Positions 9,068 through 17,083 of a DNA stretch of 52,632 bases are shown here, piece by piece. The notes under the pieces were generated by a model. The model was not told the DNA's origin, did no database searches, and saw only the letters and a list, made by a program, of their open reading frames with translations. The translations under genes were made by a program, and so were the position numbers. The DNA is from Betaproteobacteria bacterium. Lineage in GTDB: Bacteria; Pseudomonadota; Gammaproteobacteria; Burkholderiales; SG8-39. The number at the start of each line of letters is the position of its first letter. Position 1 is the first letter of the stretch. The stretch lies in the NCBI GenBank assembly GCA_947466535.1, contig CANIEV010000006.1:1-52632 (forward strand), in the 5' to 3' direction.

Positions 9068-10009
9068 ATGGCCACACTCGCCGCCGCCGGCGCGCTTGCC
9101 CACAGCCCGCTGATCAATTTTCCGCCACCGCCCGAGGACGCCGCGGCGATCGAGCGCTACCGCGGCATCGCGCGAAAGTTGGGTGACCATTTCCGCAAGG
9201 CAAAGCCCGATGTTCTGGTGATCATCGGCCAGGACCACATGCGCACCCTGTTCTACGACCTGATGCCGGCCTTCGTCATCGGCACCGGGCGCGTCAACGG
9301 CTGGGGCGACTGGAAGACCCGCAAGGGCCCGTTCGCCACCGACACCGCGCTCGCCCGCCATATCCACCGGCATCTTCTCAACGACGGCTTCGATGCCGCG
9401 TGTTCCTACGACCTGCGCATCGACCACGGCATCTCGCAGCCCCTGCAGTTGCTCGAGATCGCCGATGACATGCCTATCGTCCCGATCCTGATCAACACCG
9501 GCGCACCACCGCTGCCCACGCCGTTTCGTTGCTTCGAGTTCGGCGAATCGGTTGCGCAGGCGATCTCCGGGTATGACAAGCATCTGCGCGTGGGCATCAT
9601 CGGCTCGGGCGGCATCTCGCACGCGCCGCCCTCAGGCGACGTCGAATCCGAAGCGCCCGACGATGCCGCGATGGTGGAGCGGCTGATCCACGGCCGCGCG
9701 CTGGTGGAGGCGAACGAACAGGCGCGGCAGGAGGGGCTGGTCTCGGGCGTGCTCGCAGGCAGGTTCCGCGGCTCGGTGAGACCCGAGTGGGACCGCATGA
9801 TCCTAGACAAGCTCGCGCACGGCGAAGCCGCGTCGCTTGCGCGCAACCTCGACGAAGCCTCGATCGATCGCGACGGCGGCTGCGGTGCGCAGGAAATCCG
9901 CACCTGGCTCGCGGTGGGCGGCGCCTGCGGCGGCGCGCCGATGGAAGTCGTGGGCTACGAGCCGATCGATTTCCTGATCACCGGCATGGGAGCGGTGCGC
10001 GCGCTCTGA
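9068..10009 (+). CDS. Class III extradiol ring-cleavage dioxygenase (LigB/MhpB type)
   Basis: A LigB-family Fe(II) dioxygenase of 313 residues that opens a catechol-like ring next to the two hydroxyls. Candidate metal and acid/base histidines are in GALAHSPL (residue 12), GQDHMRTLFYD, RIDHGISQPLQLL and SGGISHAPP. The start has GGATAGAG upstream and lies 4 bp after the preceding gene, so the two are probably translated together. Its product would suit the alpha/beta hydrolase at 2039-2884. Confidence 0.88.
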   Translation: MATLAAAGALAHSPLINFPPPPEDAAAIERYRGIARKLGDHFRKAKPDVLVIIGQDHMRTLFYDLMPAFVIGTGRVNGWGDWKTRKGPFATDTALARHIHRHLLNDGFDAACSYDLRIDHGISQPLQLLEIADDMPIVPILINTGAPPLPTPFRCFEFGESVAQAISGYDKHLRVGIIGSGGISHAPPSGDVESEAPDDAAMVERLIHGRALVEANEQARQEGLVSGVLAGRFRGSVRPEWDRMILDKLAHGEAASLARNLDEASIDRDGGCGAQEIRTWLAVGGACGGAPMEVVGYEPIDFLITGMGAVRAL

Positions 10010-10176
10010 GACCCGATGCCGGTATGGCGCCCCTGACAATGTTCAACATTTTTTGAAAAAGACAAGGAAGGACGCCTGAAGAGAGTCGATCGGCATACAG
10101 ATCTGGTTCGATCCACCGCGATGCCGACTGCCTGGAACCTCAGGCGTGTCCGCCCGACCCCCGCGCGAGCGGGTGC

Positions 10177-10222
10177 CTCGCTCACGCGCCGGCGCGTCCC
10201 TCTCACTCACGCGTGGGCGCGT
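10177..10222 (-). repeat. Duplicated 3' end of the Rieske gene
   Basis: The 21 bp ending the Rieske gene, including its stop (10202-10222), are repeated at 10177-10197 with 18 of 21 identities. The second copy contains the 14-bp palindrome ACGCGCCGGCGCGT (10184-10197), which could form a hairpin downstream of the gene but has no T tract. Confidence 0.7.
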
Positions 10223-11229
10223 GTCTCCTCCTGTTCGCGCAGCAGCCGCTCGACAATGCGCCGCGCCAGCACCACACCGTAATCCGCCGTGTTGTCGAGC
10301 ATGCGCTGCTCCGGGCGCGCGTCGACGTTGCGCTGCTGATCGTCGATCAGGCGCTTGTCCTCGTTGAACGTGAGCATGATCGCCTCGGCGATGTACTGCG
10401 TCATCGACGCGTCATCGAGCTTGAAGTTGCGCGCGAAGGCCCAGAAGTGAAACGTGCTCTGCGGCGTCTCGGGCGTGATGATGTTGATCACGCGCGTGTT
10501 GATGCCGCGCTTGCCGGCATCGGGTCCGGCGGGAACCGCACCGGCGTCGATGATCACGCTGGCCGGCGGCGTGAACTCGATGCGTTGCCAGCGGTTCACG
10601 CGCCCGGTGAAGTCGCCGGCCTTCCTGTAGAGATTCGACGGCTCGGTGTCGTCCATCACGCGCTCGACCAGCACGCGGCCCGCGTCGGAGGTGGTCCTGA
10701 CCGGCGTTTTCGCGACATCGTCGGTGCCTATCGTGCGCTGGTGGACAAAGGTGGTGTGCGACAGGTCGATCAGGTTGTCCAGCAACAGCGCATAGTTGCA
10801 TGCGTAGATGATGCAGCCATGCGAATAAGCCCAATCGGCGGCGTCGAGCCAGGGCAACTCGGGGATCAGGTCGGGATCGGCGGCGGCCGGCTCGCCCATC
10901 CAGATCCAGGCGAATTTCCAGCGCTCGACCAACGGATAGGCGTGCACTTTCGCCCGCGGCGGGATGCTCGCCTGACCCGGAACCTCGACGCATTTGCCGG
11001 CGCAGTCGAAGCGCAGGCCGTGATAGCCGCAGCGCAGGCTCTCCCCTTCCACCGTGCCATGCGAGAGCGGCACCATCCGGTGCGGACAGCAGTCGTCGAG
11101 AGCCACCGCCTTGCCGCCCTCGGTGCGAAACAGCGCCACCGGGCGATCGAGGACGCGCCGCGCCAGAGGCTTCTTCGTGATCTCGGAGGCCCAGCCGGCC
11201 GCATACCAGAAATTTGCAAGAAAATTCAT
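10207..11229 (-). CDS. Rieske non-heme iron oxygenase, VanA-like (alpha subunit)
   Basis: The terminal oxygenase of 340 residues, of the vanillate O-demethylase / phenoxybenzoate dioxygenase type. The Rieske cluster motif CPH-x16-CGYH and the mononuclear iron motif NLIDLSHTTFVH are intact. The start at 11229 (MNFLANFWYAAGW) is chosen because GGAGAACGGG precedes it and homology starts there. The frame remains open 120 codons further upstream without recognisable content. No VanB-type reductase is nearby. It is transcribed opposite to the MFS gene at 11476. A likely job is O-demethylation or hydroxylation of the ring substrate. Confidence 0.9.
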   Translation of the reverse strand: MNFLANFWYAAGWASEITKKPLARRVLDRPVALFRTEGGKAVALDDCCPHRMVPLSHGTVEGESLRCGYHGLRFDCAGKCVEVPGQASIPPRAKVHAYPLVERWKFAWIWMGEPAAADPDLIPELPWLDAADWAYSHGCIIYACNYALLLDNLIDLSHTTFVHQRTIGTDDVAKTPVRTTSDAGRVLVERVMDDTEPSNLYRKAGDFTGRVNRWQRIEFTPPASVIIDAGAVPAGPDAGKRGINTRVINIITPETPQSTFHFWAFARNFKLDDASMTQYIAEAIMLTFNEDKRLIDDQQRNVDARPEQRMLDNTADYGVVLARRIVERLLREQEETRAHA

Positions 11230-11475
11230 CCCGTTCTCCGCATGGCGAGTTGCCAGGTTTCTCCGCGAACAAGGCCCGATCGAGTTCATCCTGCCCTCGT
11301 GCCCCGTTCGTTGAACCAACGCTGATGAGGGTACCCAACCCGCATTGTGACAAACCGGCGCCGGATGCGCACCGAGGCCCCGTGTCGGCCGATCCCGGCC
11401 GACTCTGCGATAATCCTTCACGATTCGTTTTCCTGCGCATCCCTGCGCTGCCGCACCTTCGACGAGAGCAAACCG

Positions 11476-12723
11476 ATGAAACAACAGGATCTTGCCCGCG
11501 CGCAGATCTTCGCGATACTTGCCGGCGCATCGGTGATGCTCAGCCTGTCGATGGGCATACGCCAGAGCTGGGGCCTTTTCCAGCCGCACATGATGCGCGA
11601 CATCGGCATCACCGCGGCGGAGTTCTCGCTCGCGATCGCCGTGCAGAACCTGTTCTGGGGCCTCACCCAGCCGTTCATCGGCATACTCGCCGACCGCATC
11701 GGCTCACGGCCGGTGGCGGTGGTCGGTGCGTTCATCTACCTTGCCGGCCTGCTGATCAGCGTGTACGCGACCTCCGCCGCGGAACTGATCTTCGGCGGCG
11801 GCATCTGTGTCGGCCTCGCGCTGTCCTGCACCACGTCCAACATCGCGATGACCGTCACCTCGCAGGCGACCGCGCCCGCCAAGCGCAGCGCCGCAATGGG
11901 GGCGGTGTCGGCGATGGGTTCGATCGGCCTGGTACTCGCCTCGCCGCTCGCGCAAACGCTGATCTCCTCCAGCGGCTGGCAGACCGCGATGGTCGCCTTC
12001 ATGGGCCTGATCGTCATCATCATCCCCGCGGGCTTCATCGCCGGGCGCGCCGACAAGATCGTGATCGAGAGATCCAGCGGCCCGGACCAGTCGGTGGCGC
12101 AGGCGGTGAAAGAGGCCTTCGGTCATTCCGGCTACATCGTGATGGCGCTCGCGTTCTTCGTCTGCGGGCTGCAACTGGTGTTCCTGATCACCCACCTGCC
12201 GACCTATCTCGCGATCTGCGGCATGGACCCGATGGTCGGCTCCACCGCGCTTGCCTTCATCGGCCTGTTCAACGTCGGCGGCTCGTACCTCTTCGGCTGG
12301 CTCGGCGGCATCTATCCCAAGCGCATGCTGCTCGGCGGCATCTACGTCGCGCGCTCACTGTGCATCAGCGCCTATTTCATCCTGCCACCGTCGCCCACCA
12401 CCACGCTCGTCTTCGCTGCCGCGATGGGCACGCTCTGGCTCGGTGTCGCGCCGCTGATCGGCGGACTGGTGGTGCAGCTCTTCGGCATGCGCTACATGGG
12501 CACACTGCTCGGCATCGCCTTCTTCAGCCACCAGGTCGGCTCCTTCCTAGGTGCCTGGGGCGGCGGCCTGATCTACCAGTCGCTCGGTTCCTACGACCGC
12601 GCGTGGCAGTTCGCGGTGGTGGTGGGTCTGGTGTTCGGCTTGATGCAGATGACTATGAACGTGCGCCCGACCGCACGGATCGCGGCGGAACAGCGCGGAC
12701 TGACGCAGGTGTCCGCCGCTTAA
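11476..12723 (+). CDS. Major facilitator superfamily transporter, OxlT-like
   Basis: An MFS carrier of 415 residues with about twelve hydrophobic segments. It begins MKQQDLARAQIFAILAGASV; the signature loop between segments 2 and 3 is GILADRIGSRPV. It resembles the monocarboxylate/oxalate-formate antiporter branch. The upstream frame is open to 11347, but homology starts at 11476. It lies between the Rieske oxygenase (divergent) and the LVIVD protein (convergent), so it probably carries the aromatic acid or a breakdown product. Confidence 0.88.
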   Translation: MKQQDLARAQIFAILAGASVMLSLSMGIRQSWGLFQPHMMRDIGITAAEFSLAIAVQNLFWGLTQPFIGILADRIGSRPVAVVGAFIYLAGLLISVYATSAAELIFGGGICVGLALSCTTSNIAMTVTSQATAPAKRSAAMGAVSAMGSIGLVLASPLAQTLISSSGWQTAMVAFMGLIVIIIPAGFIAGRADKIVIERSSGPDQSVAQAVKEAFGHSGYIVMALAFFVCGLQLVFLITHLPTYLAICGMDPMVGSTALAFIGLFNVGGSYLFGWLGGIYPKRMLLGGIYVARSLCISAYFILPPSPTTTLVFAAAMGTLWLGVAPLIGGLVVQLFGMRYMGTLLGIAFFSHQVGSFLGAWGGGLIYQSLGSYDRAWQFAVVVGLVFGLMQMTMNVRPTARIAAEQRGLTQVSAA

Positions 12724-12736
12724 GCGGGCCGCCCGC
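12716..12736. terminator. Hairpins between convergent MFS and LVIVD genes
   Basis: CCGCTTAAGCGG (12716-12727) is a perfect palindrome spanning the MFS stop codon and overlaps a second hairpin, GCGGGC-C-GCCCGC (12724-12736). No T tract is present, so efficient termination is uncertain. Confidence 0.4.
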
Positions 12737-12741
12737 GAAGA

Positions 12742-13974
12742 CTACTGCTTCGAGGGCCTATAGCGCAGCACGTACACCCCGTGGTTCTTGTCCGACACGA
12801 AGATGTTGCCGCGCGCATCCACGACCACATCCTCCGACTGCGCGGCAAGTCCGGTAATCGGCAGCGGGCCGCGGCGCACCTGAGGGTCGGGGGCGATGAA
12901 ATAACCGACCTCCTTCGGCGCGCGCTCGTCTGAAATGTCGAACACCCGCAGCCCCGCGTTGAAGTAGGTGAGGAACACCAGGTTCTCGTCCTGCCAGAGC
13001 ACCTGCTGATTCTGCGACTGGTGCTGGTTGTGCGGGCCGAAGCGCCCGGGACGCTCGCAGAAGTTCTTCACCTCCATGCCCTTGGGCGGATGCGGCAGCG
13101 GGAAGAGCGAGATCAGCCGTGGCTTGGCCTCGTTCTTCACATCGACGATGCCGGCGTAGCCGAGCGGTTCGTCGCAGCGCTCCGAGATCGCCTCGGAATT
13201 CACCACCACCAGCGGCCGTCCGTTGAGCGGCACCGCGCTGTGCACCGCGATGAAGGACTGGAACGGTGGCGAAAACGGCAGCTCGCTCACCATCGCAGGC
13301 TTGCTCTTGTCGGAGATGTCGAGGATGACAAAGCCGCCCGCGCTGTAGGGCAGGTAGGCGCGATCGCCCTTCACATAGGCACCGCCGTGCAGCATGGTGC
13401 CGAACTCCACACCCTCTTCGCCGCCCGCGATCCACTGGCCCTTGCGCCACCAGCGCGACACTTCCACCGGGTTGGCCGGGTCGGCAATGTCCACGATCTG
13501 GTAGATATGCCCGTCGTAGCCCTCGGGCAGCGCGGTGGTGTGCACATAGCGCCCGCCGTCATAGAAGTTGCGGTGCGTGCCCGCGCCGCCGGTGCGGTAG
13601 TGGCCGAGGCGCTTCGGGTCTTCCGGGTCCTCGAGGCTCCAGATATAGAAGCCCTCACCAAACGGCGCACCCGATTCACCGCCCCAGCCGTCGGGAATCT
13701 TTTCCATCGACGTGATCATCAGACCGTCGGCAATCTGGATCTGCAGGGTCCAGGTGTTCGCCGGCCCCTCGATGAAGCGCACGAAGCGCGGGTTCGCGGG
13801 ATCGGTCACCTCGACTATCGACCAGCCGCTCACCCAGAGATGCGCGCAGTAGAAATACCAGCGATCGCCCGACTTGTGCAGGGCCATCTTGAACGCGGGC
13901 CGGTCCTGCAGGTCGATATGCGCGATCGGCTCGATATTGCGTGTCCAGGCTTTTCCCGGGGGTAGTGCAGTCAC
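12742..13974 (-). CDS. LVIVD-repeat beta-propeller protein
   Basis: A protein of 410 residues built of LVIVD repeats, a predicted beta-propeller. Repeats visible in order include WSIVEVTDPANPRF, IYQIVDIADPANPVEV, FVILDISDKSKPAM, AGIVDVKNEAKPRL and LRVFDISDERAPKEV. The GTG at 13974 is chosen because GGAG lies 6 bp upstream; a start at 14040 is also possible but adds only an unconserved stretch. No signal peptide is evident with the preferred start. The biochemical role is unknown. Its position in a ring-degradation cluster suggests an accessory or binding function. Confidence 0.78.
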   Translation of the reverse strand: MTALPPGKAWTRNIEPIAHIDLQDRPAFKMALHKSGDRWYFYCAHLWVSGWSIVEVTDPANPRFVRFIEGPANTWTLQIQIADGLMITSMEKIPDGWGGESGAPFGEGFYIWSLEDPEDPKRLGHYRTGGAGTHRNFYDGGRYVHTTALPEGYDGHIYQIVDIADPANPVEVSRWWRKGQWIAGGEEGVEFGTMLHGGAYVKGDRAYLPYSAGGFVILDISDKSKPAMVSELPFSPPFQSFIAVHSAVPLNGRPLVVVNSEAISERCDEPLGYAGIVDVKNEAKPRLISLFPLPHPPKGMEVKNFCERPGRFGPHNQHQSQNQQVLWQDENLVFLTYFNAGLRVFDISDERAPKEVGYFIAPDPQVRRGPLPITGLAAQSEDVVVDARGNIFVSDKNHGVYVLRYRPSKQ

Positions 13975-14064
13975 AGTTGGCTCCGAAGGTGAAACACCGC
14001 GACCAGAATGCGCGGCGACGAAAGGCAAAAACAAAACCAAAAATCAAAGGCATCGGAACAGGGA

Positions 14065-14082
14065 GGGCGGGAGAGCCCGCCC
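14065..14082. terminator. GC hairpin upstream of the LVIVD gene
   Basis: GGGCGGG (14065-14071) and CCCGCCC (14076-14082) pair around an AGAG loop; GCATTTTCC follows on the + strand. Probably part of a double terminator with 14121-14143. Confidence 0.45.
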
Positions 14083-14120
14083 GCATTTTCCACACTGCGC
14101 GTTACCCCTCCCACCCCGGC

Positions 14121-14143
14121 AAAGCCCGCGTCGAGCGGGCTTT
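14121..14143 (-). terminator. Intrinsic terminator of the GntR gene
   Basis: AAAGCCCGC (14121-14129) pairs perfectly with GCGGGCTTT (14135-14143) around a 5-nt loop. It lies 60 bp beyond the GntR stop codon. A's on one side and T's on the other would let it work in both directions. Confidence 0.75.
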
Positions 14144-14203
14144 GGTTGGATCATCAGTCTTTCTTGGCGTCCTTAGTAGATCTTGGCGCCTTGGCGGTTC
14201 AAT

Positions 14204-14887
14204 TCATTTCGCCCTGCCGTCCATCGCCCGCGCGAACGCGAACACATGTTCTTCCATCCGCCGCCGGGCGAGGCTGCCGTCACGGCGGCGCATCGCGGCG
14301 ATTATGTCGGCGTGCTCGTTCACCGCATCGCGAAAGCGCAGCACGAAGGGAACGGTGCCGATCGCGGTGTTGATGAAAAAATCGGAGCGGTCCCACAGGC
14401 CGCCCGCCACCGCGTGCAGGGTCTGCGAATGCGCCATGTTGTGGATCTGCCCGTGGAACTCGCGGTTGTGGATGCGGTAGCGCTGCGCCTGCTCCTCCGC
14501 CGACTGGCCGCGCTTCAATTCGAACCCCCGCGCGATCGATTCAAGCTGCGCGAATTCCGCGTCCGAGGCGCGCATCGCGGCGAGTTCCGCGCACAGGCCT
14601 TCGGTCACCGAGAACACCCGGAAAAAATCCTCGATTTCCTGCCGGTCGGGCGCGACCACCCGGCAGCCGACCTGCGGGATGATCTCGAGAAAACCTTCGC
14701 CGGCCAGGCGCTTCACCGCCTCCATCACCGGCTGGCGCGACACGCCGAGTTCGCGCACCACCGCCTCCACCGACACGCTCGAACCCGCCGCGTGGCTTCC
14801 GTCGAGCAGCTTTGCCTTGAGATGCTCATAGGCGGCTTCGGCGAGCCGGCCGCGCGGTAACGCGGCCGCTGTAGGCTTGGAAATCAT
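14204..14887 (-). CDS. GntR-family transcriptional regulator, FCD (FadR) type
   Basis: A regulator of 227 residues. An N-terminal winged helix-turn-helix (ELGVSRQPVMEAVKRLAGEGFLEII) is followed by an all-helical FCD ligand domain starting near EIEDFFRVFSVTEGL, with likely metal ligands in the later His residues (HNREFHGQIHNMAH). The ATG at 14887 is preferred; the farther ATG at 14926 is itself part of the operator palindrome. A TATACT box lies only 8 bp before 14887, so the mRNA may have almost no leader. It probably represses itself, the GST gene and the monooxygenase operon. Confidence 0.85.
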   Translation of the reverse strand: MISKPTAAALPRGRLAEAAYEHLKAKLLDGSHAAGSSVSVEAVVRELGVSRQPVMEAVKRLAGEGFLEIIPQVGCRVVAPDRQEIEDFFRVFSVTEGLCAELAAMRASDAEFAQLESIARGFELKRGQSAEEQAQRYRIHNREFHGQIHNMAHSQTLHAVAGGLWDRSDFFINTAIGTVPFVLRFRDAVNEHADIIAAMRRRDGSLARRRMEEHVFAFARAMDGRAK

Positions 14888-14914
14888 TGATCGAGTATAG
14901 GGTTCACGTCTCTC

Positions 14915-14927
14915 AAATGCTAGCATG
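14915..14927. promoter_or_regulatory. Putative GntR operator, copy 2
   Basis: AAATGCTAGCATG, the exact reverse complement of the sequence at 2953-2965, with the 10-bp palindrome ATGCTAGCAT at 14917-14926. It lies in the short gap between the divergent GntR and GST genes, the usual place for autoregulation. Confidence 0.62.
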
Positions 14928-14956
14928 CAAGCCCCTCCAGTCGAGGCGAGAAGCCC

Positions 14957-15685
14957 GTGCTCGAACTCTACAATTCACCCGTCTCCACCTGCAGCCAGAA
15001 GGTGCGCATCGTGCTCGCCGAAAAGGGCATCGCATGGGAGGACCGGCGCATCAATTTCCAGGCGCAGGAACATCTTTCCGAGGCCTACCTCCAGCTCAAC
15101 CCCAACGGCGTGGTGCCGACGCTTGTGCACGACGGCCGGCCTATCGTCGACTCCTCGGTGATCAACGAATACCTCGAGGATCTGTTCCCCGAACCGCGCC
15201 TCGTGCCGGTCGATCCGTACGAGCGCGCCCGCATGCGCGCCTGGCGGCAGTTCATCGACGAGGTGCCGACGTCTGCGATCCGTATTCCCTCGTTCAACGC
15301 CTTCGTGCGCCACATCTGGGGCCCGATGAGCGAGGAAGATTTTCGCAACTTCACCGGGCGCATGCCACTTCGCAAGCACTTCTATCGCAAGATGGGCCCG
15401 GAGGGTTTTCGCAAGGATGACGTGGACGAGGCACTCGAAAAACTTCGCGCCACCTTCGAGCGCGCCGAGAAGTCGCTTGCCGACGGGCCGTGGCTCTGCG
15501 GGGAGATGTTCACGCTTGCCGATGTATCGCTCACGCCCTCGATCGTGCGCATGGTGGACCTGGATCTCGCGCACCTGTGGGCCGATCTGCCGCGGTTCTC
15601 CGACTGGTTCCGCCGCATTCAGGCGCGACCCTCGTTTGCCATCGCCTATTACCCCGGCACGCGGCAACTCGGCCCTGCATGCTGA
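14957..15685 (+). CDS. Glutathione S-transferase family protein
   Basis: A GST of 242 residues. The thioredoxin-like N-domain (LELYNSPVSTCSQKVRIVLAEKG, with the PNGVVPTLVHDG cis-Pro loop and DSSVINEYLED) is followed by a helical C-domain (FTLADVSLTPSIVRMVDLDL). The start is GTG with GAGGCGAG upstream. In catabolic clusters such proteins act as isomerases or glutathione-dependent dehalogenases; which applies here is not visible. It is divergent from the GntR gene across a shared operator. Confidence 0.87.
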   Translation: MLELYNSPVSTCSQKVRIVLAEKGIAWEDRRINFQAQEHLSEAYLQLNPNGVVPTLVHDGRPIVDSSVINEYLEDLFPEPRLVPVDPYERARMRAWRQFIDEVPTSAIRIPSFNAFVRHIWGPMSEEDFRNFTGRMPLRKHFYRKMGPEGFRKDDVDEALEKLRATFERAEKSLADGPWLCGEMFTLADVSLTPSIVRMVDLDLAHLWADLPRFSDWFRRIQARPSFAIAYYPGTRQLGPAC

Positions 15686-15718
15686 AACACGGACAATAAT
15701 TTCTCAAGGAGGCTATCC

Positions 15719-16306
15719 ATGGCAACTGCAGGCAAATCCGTCAAACCCCGGGTGCAGAAAGTGCGCCGTATCGTCACCGGCCTGGACAAGAAGGGCCGCT
15801 CGATCATCGCATCCGACAAGCCCTCGCCGCACGTGATGGCGCTGCAGGGCATCCCGACCTTCGGCGTCACCGACATCTGGCGCACCGCCGCAACGCCGGC
15901 CGACCTCGACGAATCGCGCGACCTGTGCAGCGTGCCCACCCAGCTCGCGCCGCCGAAACGCGGCTCGGTGCTGCGTGTGGTCGAATTCGCACCCGACCGC
16001 GCCTGGATGAAAAAGATCGACTCCGCCACCGCCTTCGCCTCGATGGGAAAATCGGGCTCAGCCGCGCTCGCGCACGCCGCCGGCAGCCAGCGCCACGCGA
16101 TGATGCATGCGACGCAGACGGTGGACTACGCGATCGTGCTCAAGGGCGAGATCTGGGCGGTGATGGACGTGGGCGAGACCAAGATGAAGGCGGGCGATGT
16201 ACTCATTCAACGCGGCACCAACCACGCCTGGTCCAACCGCTCGAACAAGCCCTGCCATGTGGCATTCATCCTGATCGACGCGAAGCCGGGCAGGAAAAAG
16301 AAGTAA
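15719..16306 (+). CDS. Cupin-domain protein
   Basis: A protein of 195 residues with a C-terminal cupin barrel. HATQTVDYAIVLKGEIWAVMD is cupin motif 1 and GDVLIQRGTNHAWSNRS is motif 2, with a His late in motif 2. The N-terminal ~80 residues are a lysine- and proline-rich lead-in. AAGGAGG precedes the start and the gene lies 33 bp after the GST gene. Similar proteins are found beside aromatic dioxygenases, but no enzymatic role can be assigned. It ends the first catabolic cluster. Confidence 0.82.
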   Translation: MATAGKSVKPRVQKVRRIVTGLDKKGRSIIASDKPSPHVMALQGIPTFGVTDIWRTAATPADLDESRDLCSVPTQLAPPKRGSVLRVVEFAPDRAWMKKIDSATAFASMGKSGSAALAHAAGSQRHAMMHATQTVDYAIVLKGEIWAVMDVGETKMKAGDVLIQRGTNHAWSNRSNKPCHVAFILIDAKPGRKKK

Positions 16307-16316
16307 GAGGTCCTGA

Positions 16317-16339
16317 CAGGGCCGCCTTCAGGCGCCCTG
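16317..16339. terminator. Hairpin between cupin and phnN genes
   Basis: CAGGGCCGCC (16317-16326) pairs with GGCGCCCTG (16331-16339) around TTCA with one bulged C. There is no T tract. It sits between convergent genes. Confidence 0.4.
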
Positions 16340-16366
16340 AATCAGTGGAGCGCGATCGGTAGGGCT

Positions 16367-16921
16367 TCAATTCGAAGCTGTACCCACCAGCAGATCGAGG
16401 AACTGACGGCCCGCCTCCTCGATGCGCCCGTGGTTCACGATCTCGACATCGTGCGCGCCCGCCCGGTCGGATAGGTTCGTGGTGCGCTCGATCCGCGCGT
16501 CGATGTCCTCATCCTGCTCGCGCCCGCGCGCGCGCAGCCGCTCGCGCAGGACCTCGGGGGGCGCGGTCACATGCACATAGACAAGGCCCGGAAACGTCTC
16601 GCGTGCGCGTGAGAGGTATTCGCGCGATCCGCTCACCACGACCGACACGTCGCTTGAGAGCCAATCGAGCACCTCGACGCCGATGCCGTAACGCAGGCCG
16701 TGCGACTGCCAGTGCATCGAGAACAGCCCGCGCGCCAGGCGAAGTTCGAACTCGGATTCGGACAGGGCGATGTGATTCTCGCCGCCGGAATCGGCCGGGC
16801 GCGTGATGTAGCGATGCGCAAACACCACCGGCGTTGCAAACGGCAGCCTCTCGCGCGCCCAGTTGATTACCGTGTCCTTGCCGGCGCCCGAGGGGCCGGC
16901 AACGTAGTAGAGATTTTTCAT
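16367..16921 (-). CDS. phnN: Ribose 1,5-bisphosphate phosphokinase PhnN
   Basis: PhnN phosphorylates ribose 1,5-bisphosphate to PRPP, completing the C-P lyase pathway. The protein is 184 residues from 16921; an ATG at 16945 would add 8 residues. It has a guanylate-kinase-like P-loop, GPSGAGKDTV, near the start, the RYITRP loop, HWQSHGLRYG and an LRARGRE lid region. Length and motifs match PhnN. It is separated by about 10 kb from phnGHIJKLM and lies on the other strand, beside a pair of MITE-like repeats. Confidence 0.88.
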   Translation of the reverse strand: MKNLYYVAGPSGAGKDTVINWARERLPFATPVVFAHRYITRPADSGGENHIALSESEFELRLARGLFSMHWQSHGLRYGIGVEVLDWLSSDVSVVVSGSREYLSRARETFPGLVYVHVTAPPEVLRERLRARGREQDEDIDARIERTTNLSDRAGAHDVEIVNHGRIEEAGRQFLDLLVGTASN

Positions 16922-16974
16922 TATTCGGCGCAGTCCGGTTGGCATCGATATCGGAGACAGGTTTCAAGAATACG

Positions 16975-17083
16975 TTAGGGAAGCACTGATCAAGTCCCAA
17001 TTGAGCAACGAATCGGACAGAGCATCCCTCTGGTGTGGGGGATATACGAGGGGGCGATGCCCCCTCGTTCAGATATTCCCTAA
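16975..17083. mobile_element. MITE-like element, copy 1
   Basis: A 109-bp non-coding element with terminal inverted repeats: TTAGGGAAGCACTGA at the left, and TTAGGGAATATCTGA when the right end is read in reverse. It contains a perfect hairpin, CGAGGGGGC-GAT-GCCCCCTCG (17047-17067). A related copy follows at once, sharing the CTAA junction. Confidence 0.6.

Noticed and set aside
11230-11589. A 120-residue N-terminal extension of the Rieske oxygenase
   Set aside because: The extension is low in meaning, overlaps the MFS gene start region, and a good ribosome site with the family's usual start is at 11229.
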